Shown: one piece after another, positions 1 to 9,213 of the stretch
Layout: the number at the start of each line of letters is the position of its first letter
How positions within the stretch are numbered: position 1 is the first letter of the stretch
Assembly: GCA_022749755.1 (NCBI GenBank)
Contig: CM040445.1
Coordinates: 17,443,182-17,507,181 of the forward strand
From: Azadirachta indica
Taxonomy: Eukaryota; Streptophyta; Magnoliopsida; Sapindales; Meliaceae
Length of the DNA stretch: 64,000 nt
Direction: 5' to 3'
Position numbers and translations under genes: made by a program
Notes under the pieces: model-generated
The model's database searches: none
Seen by the model: the letters and a program-made list of their open reading frames with translations, nothing else
What the model was told of the DNA's origin: nothing

Positions 1-417
1 CCTGAACTACCTCAGATTCCTAAACCTGAGCTGCCAAAAGTGCCGGAGATTCCGAAACCTGAGTTGCCAAAAGTACCCGAGATTCCAAAACCAGAACTCC
101 CAAAAGTACCAGAGGTTCCAAAACCTGAGCTGCCAAAAAAGCCTGAACTGCCAGAGATTCCTAAGGTGCCCGAGGTGCCAAAAGTGCCTGAGATTCCTAG
201 GCCTGAGCTGCCAAAAGAACCCGAACTGTCGAAGATTCCTAAGCCAGAGATTCCAAAGCCGGAGGTGCCAAAGGTGCCGGAAATACCGAAACCTGAGGTG
301 CCCAAAGTGCCAGAGATTCCAAAACCTGAGCTGCCAAAAGTACCTGAATTGCCAGAACTTCCGAAACCCACATTGCTTGCCGTTCCAAAGCCGGCTCAAA
401 CAACCACAAATCCCTAA
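1..417 (+). CDS. PELPK-type proline-rich cell-wall protein, 3' part (copy 1)
   Basis: The coding frame is open from base 1 and runs to TAA at 415-417, so the start and signal peptide lie outside the window. The visible 138 residues are almost entirely PELPK, PEIPK and PEVPK pentapeptides and end in a PKP-T-L-A-P tail rich in Thr and Asn. The family is known from Arabidopsis PELPK1 (At5g09530), a secreted proline-rich protein implicated in cell walls and growth. The tail and the following 3' region closely match the complete copy at 3450-4148, so the two are a tandem duplication with a unit of about 3.7 kb. There is no frame damage in the visible part. Repeat number differs from copy 2, as expected for slippage-prone coding repeats. 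The product is presumably extracellular; that is inferred from copy 2. Confidence 0.9.
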   Translation, partial: PELPQIPKPELPKVPEIPKPELPKVPEIPKPELPKVPEVPKPELPKKPELPEIPKVPEVPKVPEIPRPELPKEPELSKIPKPEIPKPEVPKVPEIPKPEVPKVPEIPKPELPKVPELPELPKPTLLAVPKPAQTTTNP

Positions 418-850
418 ATAAATAAATTACCGTACTGCATGTTCTTTCATGGGTGTATTTCATTTCATGAATCCATGCCCACCGAAATTTCATACCGTGA
501 TTGGATATTTAGATTTATATATACTATACACATGTTTTGTTTTTTTTTTTCTTTTTCTAAATTTTCCATAGGCTGATTCATGTATTTTACATTGTTTAAA
601 ATAATAATGTTCCGTCTGATATTGGTTTCGTTGTGGTCTGTTACTTGGGATTGTAATATTTTATAGTGAGGTGTGATGTACTTCAGTTAGGTTTATTCTA
701 TCTATAAAGGTTGCTTTTATTTTTCCTTTTACAGCTTCTCAAGCCAAGGTGTTCATGTTATGATGCAATTCCGTATGCCTTGACAAATTGAAATTGTTTG
801 ATGTAAAGTTCATACTATAAATATGGAAAAGAAATTGAGGCAAATAAACT
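418..850 (+). other. 3' untranslated/flanking region of PELPK copy 1
   Basis: This non-coding stretch follows the stop codon and is clearly homologous to 4149-4560 after copy 2. Both contain the same successive words, for example a start near ataaattacc, a tttttctaaa(t/c)tttcc block, and gtacttcagttaggtttatt near the end. Conservation of about 400 bp beyond the stop shows that the duplication carried the 3' flank. I could not fix the exact polyadenylation site. Confidence 0.7.
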
Positions 851-1752
851 AATATCATCATATATCAATAATATTATGGATATATAAAAATTTGTTTACA
901 AGCTCTCCCAATCGATCAGATAAAAATTCCTTACTTTTGTAAATAATCTGACGTAGCAGTTGGTCAGTGGTAAAGTTACATCATCACCTATATCCGGTAT
1001 AATATACTATTAAATTATATTTTATTATTAATAAAATAATATATTTATTATTTATAAATTTAATAAAGGAACATAATATTAACACAAAATTATAATTTAT
1101 TTAATTTTTTGTTAATACAGTTTTTTTTATACTATTAAAAGGTAAATTCTCTTTGAAAAGACGCTCTAAAAGTTAGTCAAAGTAACCGTGCAATATAATG
1201 GAATATTTTTAAAACAGTAAGAAGATGTTGGATAATTAGAACAAACCGGGGGGATATCAGCCATTATTTGGACCATAATATATGTTAAGAAATTAAGTTA
1301 AGACAAAACAGTGTCTATTTGCTAGAGGCCATCGTCGACGAAGTCGCGTTAGAGGGAAAGTTCTTTGTTTAATTGAGATTTTGTGAAACAAATCAAGGAA
1401 TAGTGTTGGGTTTCTAAATATATATATATATATATAGCTAGAAATTAATTTAGGATGGCAGGTTGTTGATCTGGTCGATCGTCAGGTACATATGTTCGAG
1501 GTTTTTAGGAGCATTCTTGCTCTCACGTTCGTCCACAGAGACTCAGTGAGATTACGATAACACGAGGAAGAATAAAGGAATTCAATTTTTTTTAATATTT
1601 AGAGTACATACATTTATAATAGATTAGAAGTCTACCAAAGTAAGAGTCCATGCAATTTGCTGAAGTTTGTGCCTACGAAATTAGGTCCCAAACGTAGAGA
1701 ATTAAATTCTCTTTTCTACTTAAAAATGGAGGTAAACACCTACTATTAAATT
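851..1752. other. AT-rich spacer, no gene seen
   Basis: This is AT-rich intergenic DNA with a short (TA)n run near 1418-1436. The stretch 1441-1560 has a tRNA-like gattcga/ttcgagg flavour, but I could not define SINE boxes or target duplications. I see no coding frame. Confidence 0.5.
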
Positions 1753-2225
1753 TAGGGGTGGGTACGGTTCGATGCAGTCAGGATTTTTAAAAAATTAAAC
1801 TATATTTAAAAATTTTGGATCTCAAATTTTTGAGACTGGACTAGATCGAACACAAAGAAAAATTCAGATTGAATTGAACTGATTACATATTAGAATCAGA
1901 TTAAAATTGGATCAATCGGTTTGGTTTTTGGATCGATTCGATTTTTGAATAAATTTATTATTTTTAAAAATTTTTCAGTGTATTAAACGATGTCGTTTTA
2001 TGAAATATAATAAAATGACGTCGTTTAAATAAAAAAATATTAAAAAATAATATTTTCGGTTTAGTTCAGGTTTTTTGAATCAAAACTGAAGCCGAACAAA
2101 AAATTCCAAATTTTTTATTTTAAAAATCAAAATCAGATCAAATTGCATAAAATATTATACCAAACCCATAAATTTCGTTCTAATTTCTATCGAGTCCAAT
2201 TCAGTTCGATTTTCTGCCCACCCTA
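1753..2225. mobile_element. hAT-type non-autonomous element (MITE), 473 bp
   Basis: The left end reads TAGGGGTGGG and the right end reads CCCACCCTA, its near-perfect inverted complement. A perfect 8-bp direct repeat, ATTAAATT, flanks the element at 1745-1752 and 2226-2233, the target-site duplication expected for the hAT superfamily. The interior is AT-rich with alternating ggttcgg/accgaac words and an AACGA(T/C)GTCGTTT motif at about 1986-2028. It has no coding capacity, so it must have been mobilised in trans by an autonomous hAT transposase. Confidence 0.87.
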
Positions 2226-2989
2226 ATTAAATTATCAGTGAAAAGATTAAATATAAAACATTTCAGATCATTAGTTTATACATACAAGCATTTGTGTGTA
2301 TATACAGGAGGACAGTCCGTAAGGCCTCCGCAGGGCTTAAGAAAAATTTAAAATTTATGTGTAAAAATTATTAATCTGGCCCATAAATTATATTTTTATT
2401 ACTTCAACTCCTATAAACGTTAAATTATTGTGTTTTGACCCCCTACACCGGTAATCTTAACTCTGCCATATACACATATGTTATGATTAAAGAAAACAAA
2501 CATGTTACTCATATTTACATATTGAAAACTATGCAAATTTCTCATAAAAAAAAAAAAAACTAGATTAGTACGTTGATTAGTTTAAAGAATTTTATAGAAT
2601 GAAAAGAAATTATATTTCATTAATTGCGTAAAGCATACTATAAAATCTCTATTTATAGAGAATAATCAAGGACTAGAAAGAAATTATTTGACTGTATAAA
2701 ACAGAATGTAATTGTGATTTATATTAAATTCTTGCCATATAATTCCGCCAATAAATTATGGGAAGATTGTTTTTAATATTGATTCTTTGATTCTTAATAG
2801 AGATGGTATATATGAGCTGGCTATTAATTGGTATGTTTGTAGATTCAGCCTGCAAATCATCTCCTCTTCTAATTGTTACCAGAAGTACTGGTTGGTCTCT
2901 GTCTGTCAAGTAAATGTAAATACCAAAATTTTACACGCGTCTTTAGAATTCATTGTTACAGTTTATTATTCTTAGTTAATCATATATAT
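2226..2989. other. Intergenic spacer, no gene seen
   Basis: This AT-rich sequence lies between the hAT element and the conserved PELPK promoter. It contains small open frames near 2724-2975 without family resemblance or start context. I see no RNA gene. Confidence 0.5.
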
Positions 2990-3449
2990 TTTATTCCAAT
3001 ATAATATAATTTCTGTCAAAGACAAATAAACATGATGAACTATCTGTTATTAGCATGACGTGATATATATATGAAAAAAACAATGAATTTCCTGTTTTGC
3101 TTTTCATAAGTACGTCTACCAACTATGCAATCTTTTTGACGCCCCTTAGTTATCATGTTACACACGTAAATCTAGCAATCATAGAAAAACAATTAAATAA
3201 TAATAATGGCAACTGTCAATCTATCAATATTCAAATATGCATGCAGATAAGAGGTTGAACTAACAAGATAAAGCAATATATTTTATTGTATTTATTGCTT
3301 TTTGGTCTTACCAACCCAAGCTGTTCTCCTCTTCACACATCTATAAAAGGCCATAAGAGCTAGAAACTATGCACAACCACAACTTTCCTTTCCAACTTAA
3401 TTAGTTATTGGTATCCCAGATCGATCATCAATACTTCCAAGTTCCAACA
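2990..3449 (+). promoter_or_regulatory. PELPK copy 2 promoter and 5' UTR
   Basis: A TATA box, CTATAAAAGG, sits at 3341-3350, about 100 bp before the ATG. Just upstream is the block CCAACCCAAGCTGTTCTCCT. The region from about 2990 to 3370 matches, in inverted orientation, the upstream region of the minus-strand PELPK gene (6712-7190). Its proximal 180 bp also match the orphan promoter at about 4700-4930. Conservation across three loci marks this as the functional promoter module rather than random spacer. Confidence 0.8.
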
Positions 3450-4148
3450 ATGGCGTATCTCCGCATCCCATCCTTTATCTTACCGATTCTGCTGATCACT
3501 TTGTCGTCAATGATCTACAACATTAATTTGGTTGGTGCTCGACATCTTCTAGAGGCGACAGTGCCGGAAATACCTAAGCCTGAAGTTCCACCTTTGCCTA
3601 AGGTTGAATTGCCTCCGTTGCCAAAGCCTGAATTGCCTGAGATTCCTAAGCCTGAGGTGCCGAAAGTGCCAGAGATTCCAAAACCTGAGTTGCCAAAAAT
3701 ACCTGAGGTTCCAAAATCGGAACTCCCAAAAGTGCCGGAGGTTCCTAAACCCGAGCTGACAAAAAAACCTGAATTGCCTGAGATTCCTAAACCCGAGGTA
3801 CCAAAAGTGCCAGAGATTCCAAAACCTGAGCTGCCAAAAGTGCCCGAGATTCCAAAACCAGAGCTCCCAAAAGTTCCAGAGGTTCCAAAGCCTGAGCTAC
3901 CAAAAAAGCCTGAACTGCCTGAGATTCCTAAGCCCGAGATGCCAAAGCCAGAGCTTCCTAAAGTGCCTGAGATTCCTAAGCCCGAGATGCCAAAAGTGCC
4001 CGAGATTCCTAAGCCCAAGATGCCAAAAGTGCCCGAGATTCCAAAACCCGAGCAGCCAAAAGTACCTGAATTGCCAGAACTTCCGAAGCCCACATTGCCT
4101 GCCATTCCAGGCTTTCCAAAGCCAACTCAAACAACCGCAAACCCTTAA
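3450..4148 (+). CDS. PELPK-type proline-rich secreted cell-wall protein (copy 2, complete)
   Basis: This is an intact single-exon gene of 232 aa. I chose ATG 3450 because it begins a classic signal peptide (M-A-Y-L-R-I-P-S-F-I-L-P-I-L-L, hydrophobic to about residue 29) shared with the minus-strand copy. The frame is open upstream to 3408 only through a TTG codon. After ARHLLEA comes a long array of pentapeptides, PE(L/I/V)PK with occasional PPLPK, then a PTLPAIPGFPKPT tail. The family (Arabidopsis PELPK1/2) consists of secreted proline-rich proteins likely held in the cell wall, and hydroxylation of the prolines is plausible. The TATA box is at 3342. Repeats within the array are near identical at DNA level, so copy number probably varies between alleles and may be mis-assembled by short reads. 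Confidence 0.93.
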   Translation: MAYLRIPSFILPILLITLSSMIYNINLVGARHLLEATVPEIPKPEVPPLPKVELPPLPKPELPEIPKPEVPKVPEIPKPELPKIPEVPKSELPKVPEVPKPELTKKPELPEIPKPEVPKVPEIPKPELPKVPEIPKPELPKVPEVPKPELPKKPELPEIPKPEMPKPELPKVPEIPKPEMPKVPEIPKPKMPKVPEIPKPEQPKVPELPELPKPTLPAIPGFPKPTQTTANP

Positions 4149-4560
4149 ATAAATTACCATACTGCATATTCTTTCATCGTTGGATTTCATTCCATACATG
4201 ATGAACTCTCATACAATGATTGGATATTTGGATTTATATATATGCTATACACATGTTTTTCTTTATTTTCTAAACTTTCCATAGGATTATTCATGTATTT
4301 TATGTTTTTTAAAATAATAATGTCATGTTTTTATTTTATTTGCAGTCTGTTGGGATTTTTTTCTGTAATATTTTATAGTGATGTGTGATATATATATATG
4401 TACTTCAGTTAGGTTTATTCTATTTATAAAGGTTGCTTTTATTTTTACTTTTTACAGCTTCTGAAGCCGAGCTATTCATGCCTTGACAAATTGAAATTAT
4501 TTGATTTAACGTTCATAATATAAATATGGAAAAAAAATTGAGAGGAAGAAACTAAGGATA
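4149..4560 (+). other. 3' UTR/flank of PELPK copy 2
   Basis: This region is homologous to 418-850 behind copy 1 and includes the same gttaggtttattctat and ttgacaaattgaaatt blocks. It marks the downstream extent of the tandem duplication. Confidence 0.7.
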
Positions 4561-4599
4561 AATCATCAAGAATATTATGGATAAGTACAGGCAAATCTA

Positions 4600-4960
4600 T
4601 GTAACCTTTTGACATTCTTAAGTTACTTTTTTCACATAAAAATTATCTACCAACCACATAAAAAAATTAATTAAATGTTGTTAACTGTACTCAATCTGTC
4701 ATGTTGCAGATCATATTAAACGAGAGGTTGAACTAACAATACAAATTAATAATGCAAGTTCAACTCTTAATAACCTGATCTGTCATATTCCATTTATTAT
4801 ATTTTTTAATTCCCTTTTGATCTTATCAACCCAAGCTGTTCTCCTCTTCCCTTCTCACATCTACATATAAAAGGCCATAAGACACAAGAATTAGAAACTA
4901 TATATGTACGAGCACGTACAAGCTTCTTTTTCATCAAATAATTGGTATATTTGTCTTTAG
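4600..4960 (+). promoter_or_regulatory. Orphan PELPK-type promoter with no gene after it
   Basis: A third copy of the PELPK promoter module carries the block CAACCCAAGCTGTTCTCCTC, followed by a good TATA box, ATATAAAAGGCC, near 4866-4877. Next comes a 5'UTR-like stretch including aattggtat, as in copy 2. No ATG with signal peptide and no PELPK repeats follow; the sequence turns into unrelated AT-rich DNA. It is either the surviving 5' end of a deleted tandem copy or the end point of the duplication. Transcription from it cannot be judged here. Confidence 0.7.
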
Positions 4961-6381
4961 ATAAAAATATAATTTAATATATACTTTAAGAAAATGAAAA
5001 AAAAATTGAATAAGCAAAATGACCCACAAACGGGGAGGGTACGTAGTATAAAAATTCAAAGGTATAGTTGATACAAATATTCAAAAGGACGGTTGTAGCC
5101 GTTGACGGCGGGAAGCGGGCATTAATGGTGCCGGCAGTCATTGGCTGGCAGAGATGGCGCCAAATTTTTCTTCTCCGTTTCATTTATTTCTCTTTATCTT
5201 ATGTTAACATTTTAGGGTATTGTTTAGTATTATATTATTAATTTCTACTTAATTTTGAAAGCAATAAAATTTTATTTAATGAACTTGATATTTAGTAGTA
5301 GAATTTATGGCTTATATTTAATAATTGGTATAGTATATTGGGGTACACTGAAGCAATCGAGGTGCAAGGGAATGAAACTCCCCTTGTTGACGGTTAAGGG
5401 CAATACCGTTGCTTGTTTTCAATATCATATATGTGTATATATATATATTGTATAAGTTTATTTTTCACCGTACGGACCTGATCTAGCCTGAGTTTAACTC
5501 GAATCTGACTAAAACTCATAATATATATTTAGGCATGTAAAACAAAGTTTGTATTGTTTTTCTTCTTTGTCTTGGTGAAAATTCACCGCTCTCTCTTGGG
5601 TGATTTTTTCTCTAAAATTTTCAGAGATTTTCTACCTAAATGCGGTAATGATTGTGATTGTTTGTGTTTTCTATTTGCTTGGATACTTGAATTCCTTAAC
5701 ATTAGTATTTTCAATGACTACCTAACTTTAAAATCACTTTAATTTCAAATATACAATGAATGAAGCAGATGATAATAATTGCTAGGTCAATTCAAAGAAA
5801 GACCAAGACTTCTTAAAGAAAGAAAGAACTAAAAAATAAAGTACAAAGTACATGTAGGAAGATAATTTTTTGCTTGGAAGAAAATAAGACATTTCCACTC
5901 GAAATAATTACAGGTAGTTATTATGAATGCTCCGAATTTTATATTGTTAATGCATTGTTAATATCTGTCACTGCATCCATCAATTAGTGACAATTTTATG
6001 AGAGTTCAAGAATTTATAGCTTCTAATGTTGGAACTGTACACATAAACTTAACAAATTTAATCCAAACTACAGAGTTACATGTTATGCAGCTGCAAAAGA
6101 TATATGTTTCAGAATAATATAAAAGAAACTGCAACACTTGCATGGTGCCAAGCTAAGGCAACAACTTTTTAAAGACAATCAAACACACGAATTATGTATA
6201 TCAATTTTAAAAGAAACACTGAAAACACAAAGCACACTAGTTTTGAAAGCCTCCAGATAAAAACCCCACAAATTTAATTAGCATACTTTTATTTTTCTAA
6301 GCATCATATGATCAAGTTAATTCACCAAGCATTTGAAATCCAACGATGAAACAAGAATGAGGTGGTATGCATTGTAGTAAT
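4961..6381. other. Intergenic spacer with no convincing gene
   Basis: The stretch contains a small GC-richer island around 5090-5165 and short open frames at 5255-5455 and 5554-5742 without protein-family resemblance. The last 100-150 bp before 6382 are probably the 3' UTR of the minus-strand PELPK gene. Confidence 0.5.
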
Positions 6382-6711
6382 TCAAGGATTGGCGGTCGGG
6401 TGTGTCGGAGTAGTCTCCTTTGGAAGACTTGGGATGGCGGGCAATGTGGGCTTAGGAATCTCAGGAAGATGAGGAAAAGTTGGCAATTCCGGCACTTTGG
6501 GCAGCTCAGGTTTTGGAAACTCGGGCAATTCAGGTTTTAGGAGGTGGGGTAATGGTGGCAATTCGAACTTCGGCAATTCAGGCTTGCGTATTTGTGGCAA
6601 TGTTGTCTCCAGAAGATGACGAGCGCCGATCAAATGATTATCATAGATCATTGATGACGAAATGATCAGCAGAATTGGTAAGATAAAGGATGGGATTTGG
6701 AGGTAGGCCAT
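6382..6711 (-). CDS. Short PELPK-type proline-rich protein (inverted copy 3)
   Basis: An intact single-exon gene of 109 aa. The first 35 residues are nearly the same as in copy 2 (M-A-Y-L-Q-I-P-S-F-I-L-P signal peptide, then I-G-A-R-H-L-L-E). Only about eight P-E-(L/F)-P-K-like repeats follow, many degenerate (KFELPPLPH, PTFPHLPEIPK), and the tail is PTLPAIPSLPK plus Thr-rich residues. The start was chosen by alignment with copy 2. The protein is less than half the length of copy 2, so the array has contracted or never expanded. It is presumably secreted. Its upstream region matches the copy 2 promoter in inverse orientation, but the TATA box is altered (see the next feature), so its expression may be weak. 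Confidence 0.88.
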   Translation of the reverse strand: MAYLQIPSFILPILLIISSSMIYDNHLIGARHLLETTLPQIRKPELPKFELPPLPHLLKPELPEFPKPELPKVPELPTFPHLPEIPKPTLPAIPSLPKETTPTHPTANP

Positions 6712-7190
6712 TGTTCGAACTATTTATTATCAGGGTCACCAAGTCGAAAAGGGAAGCTTGTGATTTTAGATATATGGTTGCTATCTCTTATGGCCTTTGA
6801 TAGATGTGGGAAGAGAAGAACAGCTTGGGTTGGTAAGACCAGAAGGAACAAATACAATAAAATATTTGCTTGGTCTCGTTGGTTCAACCTCTTATCTATC
6901 TGCATGTATATTTGAACAATTGACAGATTGACAGTTACGATTATTATTATTTAATTGTTTTTGTATGATTGCTAGATTTTCGTGTGGAACATGATAACTA
7001 AGAGGCGTCAGCAGAAGGTTGCACATATTGATGGACGTACTTATGAAAAGCAAAATGAGAAATTTCTTGCATTATTCATCTAATTGAAAGCAATATAAAC
7101 AACGTACGTCATGCTAATACACATAGTTTATCAAGTTTATCCTTGTCTTTGACTGAAAGCTTGTTATATTTATCCCAATTTTATTGAAGT
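6712..7190 (-). promoter_or_regulatory. Promoter of the inverted PELPK copy, TATA box altered
   Basis: Read on the minus strand, this region aligns with 2990-3449 over some 400 bp (shared words such as CAACCCAAGCTGTTCTCTTC, TTAGTTATCATGTT and AATCTAGCAATCATA). Where copy 2 has TATAAAAGG, this copy reads TATCAAAGG (about 6794-6802), one A-to-C change in the TATA core. Confidence 0.7.
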
Positions 7191-7205
7191 GTCACATTTG
7201 CTATC

Positions 7206-7231
7206 CATATATATATATATATATATATATA
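7206..7231. repeat. (AT)n microsatellite
   Basis: Uninterrupted alternating A/T of about 13 units. It is adjacent to the distal end of the inverted PELPK promoter homology. Confidence 0.9.
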
Positions 7232-7386
7232 TGTATTGATTAAGATAATAAACTGTGACCATAAATTTTAAAAATGCTTGTAAAATTTATGGTTAAGATA
7301 TTACTTGAGAACTGTTGGACTATTAATGCAATTCGCTATCTACATCTAGTTTAACAAAGAGCACCATTAATGCTAACAATTAGAAG

Positions 7387-7813
7387 TAAGGGTGGTAAAA
7401 CAGAGTTTAGTTCGATTTTTATAAAAATAAAATTGAAGTAAAAATATATGAATATAAATCTAACTAAATTGAATCGAACAAGTTTGTTCCAAGTTTGCTT
7501 TATTGGTTACACTTCGGTTATACCTCGGTTTCAAGTTTCGGTTTTCAAAAATTCTTTTTAAATATTATTTATGAATCCTTGAACTATATAATAATTAGAA
7601 AAAAGAAATAATTTTAAAATTTATAATAGTTTTTTTTTAATTTTTATGTAAATTTATATAAATAAATATAAAATTTATTATTTATTTGTAACTTTTAAAA
7701 ATTAAGAATTCAGATAAAGTTTTGTAGTTAGTTTCGATTCGGATTTGGTTAAAAACTGAATCTAAACCGAAACAGTTTAATTTAATTTAGTTAGACATTT
7801 TTATTCGGCTCTA
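7387..7813. mobile_element. hAT-type MITE, 427 bp
   Basis: The left end reads TAAGGGTGGT and the right end reads CGGCTCTA. A perfect 8-bp target duplication, ATTAGAAG, flanks it at 7379-7386 and 7814-7821. The interior is rich in ttcggttt and aaccgaaa words like the element at 1753-2225. The terminal inverted repeats are short and degenerate, but the 8-bp duplication fixes the ends. It has no coding capacity. Confidence 0.78.
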
Positions 7814-7821
7814 ATTAGAAG

Positions 7822-8189
7822 GTGATGGTTTTCAAAATTTTGAAAATTGTAAATTAACATCAATGAAGTAAAATAATAAAATTATCCAAGAGTTTATCAA
7901 GGTAAGTTATTGAAAATAGGAATTAGTGAAAACAATCCCTACTTAAGTATTGACTTGCAGCAAAGAAAATGATAATGAAGAAGTTAATTTCCTCCATATA
8001 TTACAAACGAATATGCCAAATGAATGCAACTAATAACTGCTGACAAACTTAACCATAAAAAGATAATAGAATTACTTAATAAATAAAGAAAACTGCTCAA
8101 ATTTCTAAATATAATTTCAAGAACAAACAATTAAAAGCGTTATTGTACAGCATGCTGCCTGCCATACTCAGAATCACAATCATATATAC
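7822..8189. other. Spacer, nothing recognised
   Basis: AT-rich spacer between the hAT MITE and the LINE tail, with no coding frame or repeat recognised. Confidence 0.5.
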
Positions 8190-8862
8190 TTTTTTTTTTA
8201 AATTCTCCAAGCAAAAGCTTAGAGAAAATTTATTAAAATAAAAAACAAAACAAAACAAAGGTTAGCATTGGCACAAAGGCCTACAAGCAAACTGCTAAGC
8301 CAATTGAGCAAGATAGCAAAAGTAAAACGGCAGTAGGAAAACTGCCGCAAGCATTTGCTAAAAGCAGCAAATAGAAACAAGGACCAACCCCCATCAACAG
8401 AAACAGCAGAAGAAAACCAGCAGCAAGCTCCAGAAATAAACAGAAAACTTCAGCTAGATACATCCACGACAAAAGGAAACTGCAGAGAATGCAACAAGAG
8501 ACAAATCTAAAGCAGGGTAGCAATAAAGTAGATTCGAGGCAGAGGAGCAGCATCATCAGCATAATAACCACTATTCGTCAGCATACACCAGCAACAGACT
8601 AGGATGTTAACTGAAGCGAAAATTTGGAAAACCCCGTCAGTTTTTGAAGAGAGTCTCTTGGATTTGAGCAGGAGGGTGAGAAAACAAAGTGAAGGAGGGA
8701 CATGATAATCCTATATTAGCCATGGAGTCAGCTACCATGAAGATCCAAATTGAAGCAAGTCTTGAAATAAATACTCCAATCTGAAGTCTTAGTATAAATA
8801 TCCCGAGTAGTCTTTAAAAGAGCGGCCGAGTTCAAGCTGAAAAGATCACGAAGACCCAAACC
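8190..8862 (-). mobile_element. 5'-truncated LINE (non-LTR retrotransposon), 3' end only
   Basis: On the minus strand, from about 8860 downward, one frame reads GLGLRDLFSLNSAALLK. That matches the conserved segment after the reverse transcriptase in plant L1-type LINEs, where GG-L-G-I/L-R-(D/S)-L...N-A-L-L-K is typical. Stops soon interrupt it. About 600 bp of 3' untranslated sequence follow, ending in a poly(A) tail (poly(T) at 8190-8199 on the given strand). Loss of the 5' part is the normal outcome of incomplete reverse transcription. The upstream end coincides with a GA-rich tract. I could not identify target duplications. Confidence 0.72.
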
Positions 8863-8869
8863 ACATAAG

Positions 8870-9213
8870 AGAGAGAGAGAGAAATGCTATACAAGAGAAG
8901 TTTGATTATTTCCGATGAGAAGGTGAAGCAGATTTACATCTACTTTGTTCTAAATTATGAGATATAATATATAAACATACAACATATTATTCCCCCTCCA
9001 AAAAATATTATGCTTGTACTTATACATACAATTGCTCAGCATTATTATAACCATCATTCAGTAAAAATACCTCTCAAAACAATGCCACAACTATGAACAT
9101 TGAATCCCTCACTATTGATTTTACACCAACACAAAACAACACAACCCTTCAATGTTTATTTCTTTCTAGCAATACTGTACTGCAAAGAAATGCCATGCAC
9201 AAGCTGGAGCATC
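8870..9213 (-). pseudogene. Detached copy of the 3' end of the GH79 glucuronidase gene
   Basis: This stretch aligns almost base for base with 18740-19085, the 3' UTR plus last codons of the GH79 gene. Shared words include the (GA)n run followed by aaatgct, ccccctccaaaaaata, ttgctcagcattattataac, aacccttcaatgtttatttc and gcacaagctggagcatcgaa. The equivalent of the GH79 stop codon (TGA in the parent) lies near 9190. Homology stops abruptly at about 9213, where tandem-repeat sequence starts. The rest of the gene is absent, so this is a truncated duplicate about 10 kb from its parent. Confidence 0.85.

Noticed and set aside
1441..1560. tRNA gene or SINE near ggtacatatgttcgagg
   Set aside because: No cloverleaf and no clear A/B boxes with proper spacing.
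3515..4199. Long minus-strand frames opposite the PELPK genes (Gly/Ser-rich or Trp/Leu-rich translations)
   Set aside because: They arise because the repetitive PELPK codons read open in other frames; no start context, and the plus-strand protein with signal peptide is the real gene. The same holds for 7-493.
5090..5165. CpG-rich patch as exon
   Set aside because: No splice context and no protein resemblance in any frame.
6480..6915. Plus-strand frames over the minus-strand PELPK gene and its promoter
   Set aside because: Shadows of the repeat coding sequence and promoter; no family resemblance.
8281..8571. Minus-strand Leu-rich frame of 96 codons
   Set aside because: Lies in the LINE 3' region; hydrophobic reading of low-complexity ctgctg sequence, not a conserved protein.
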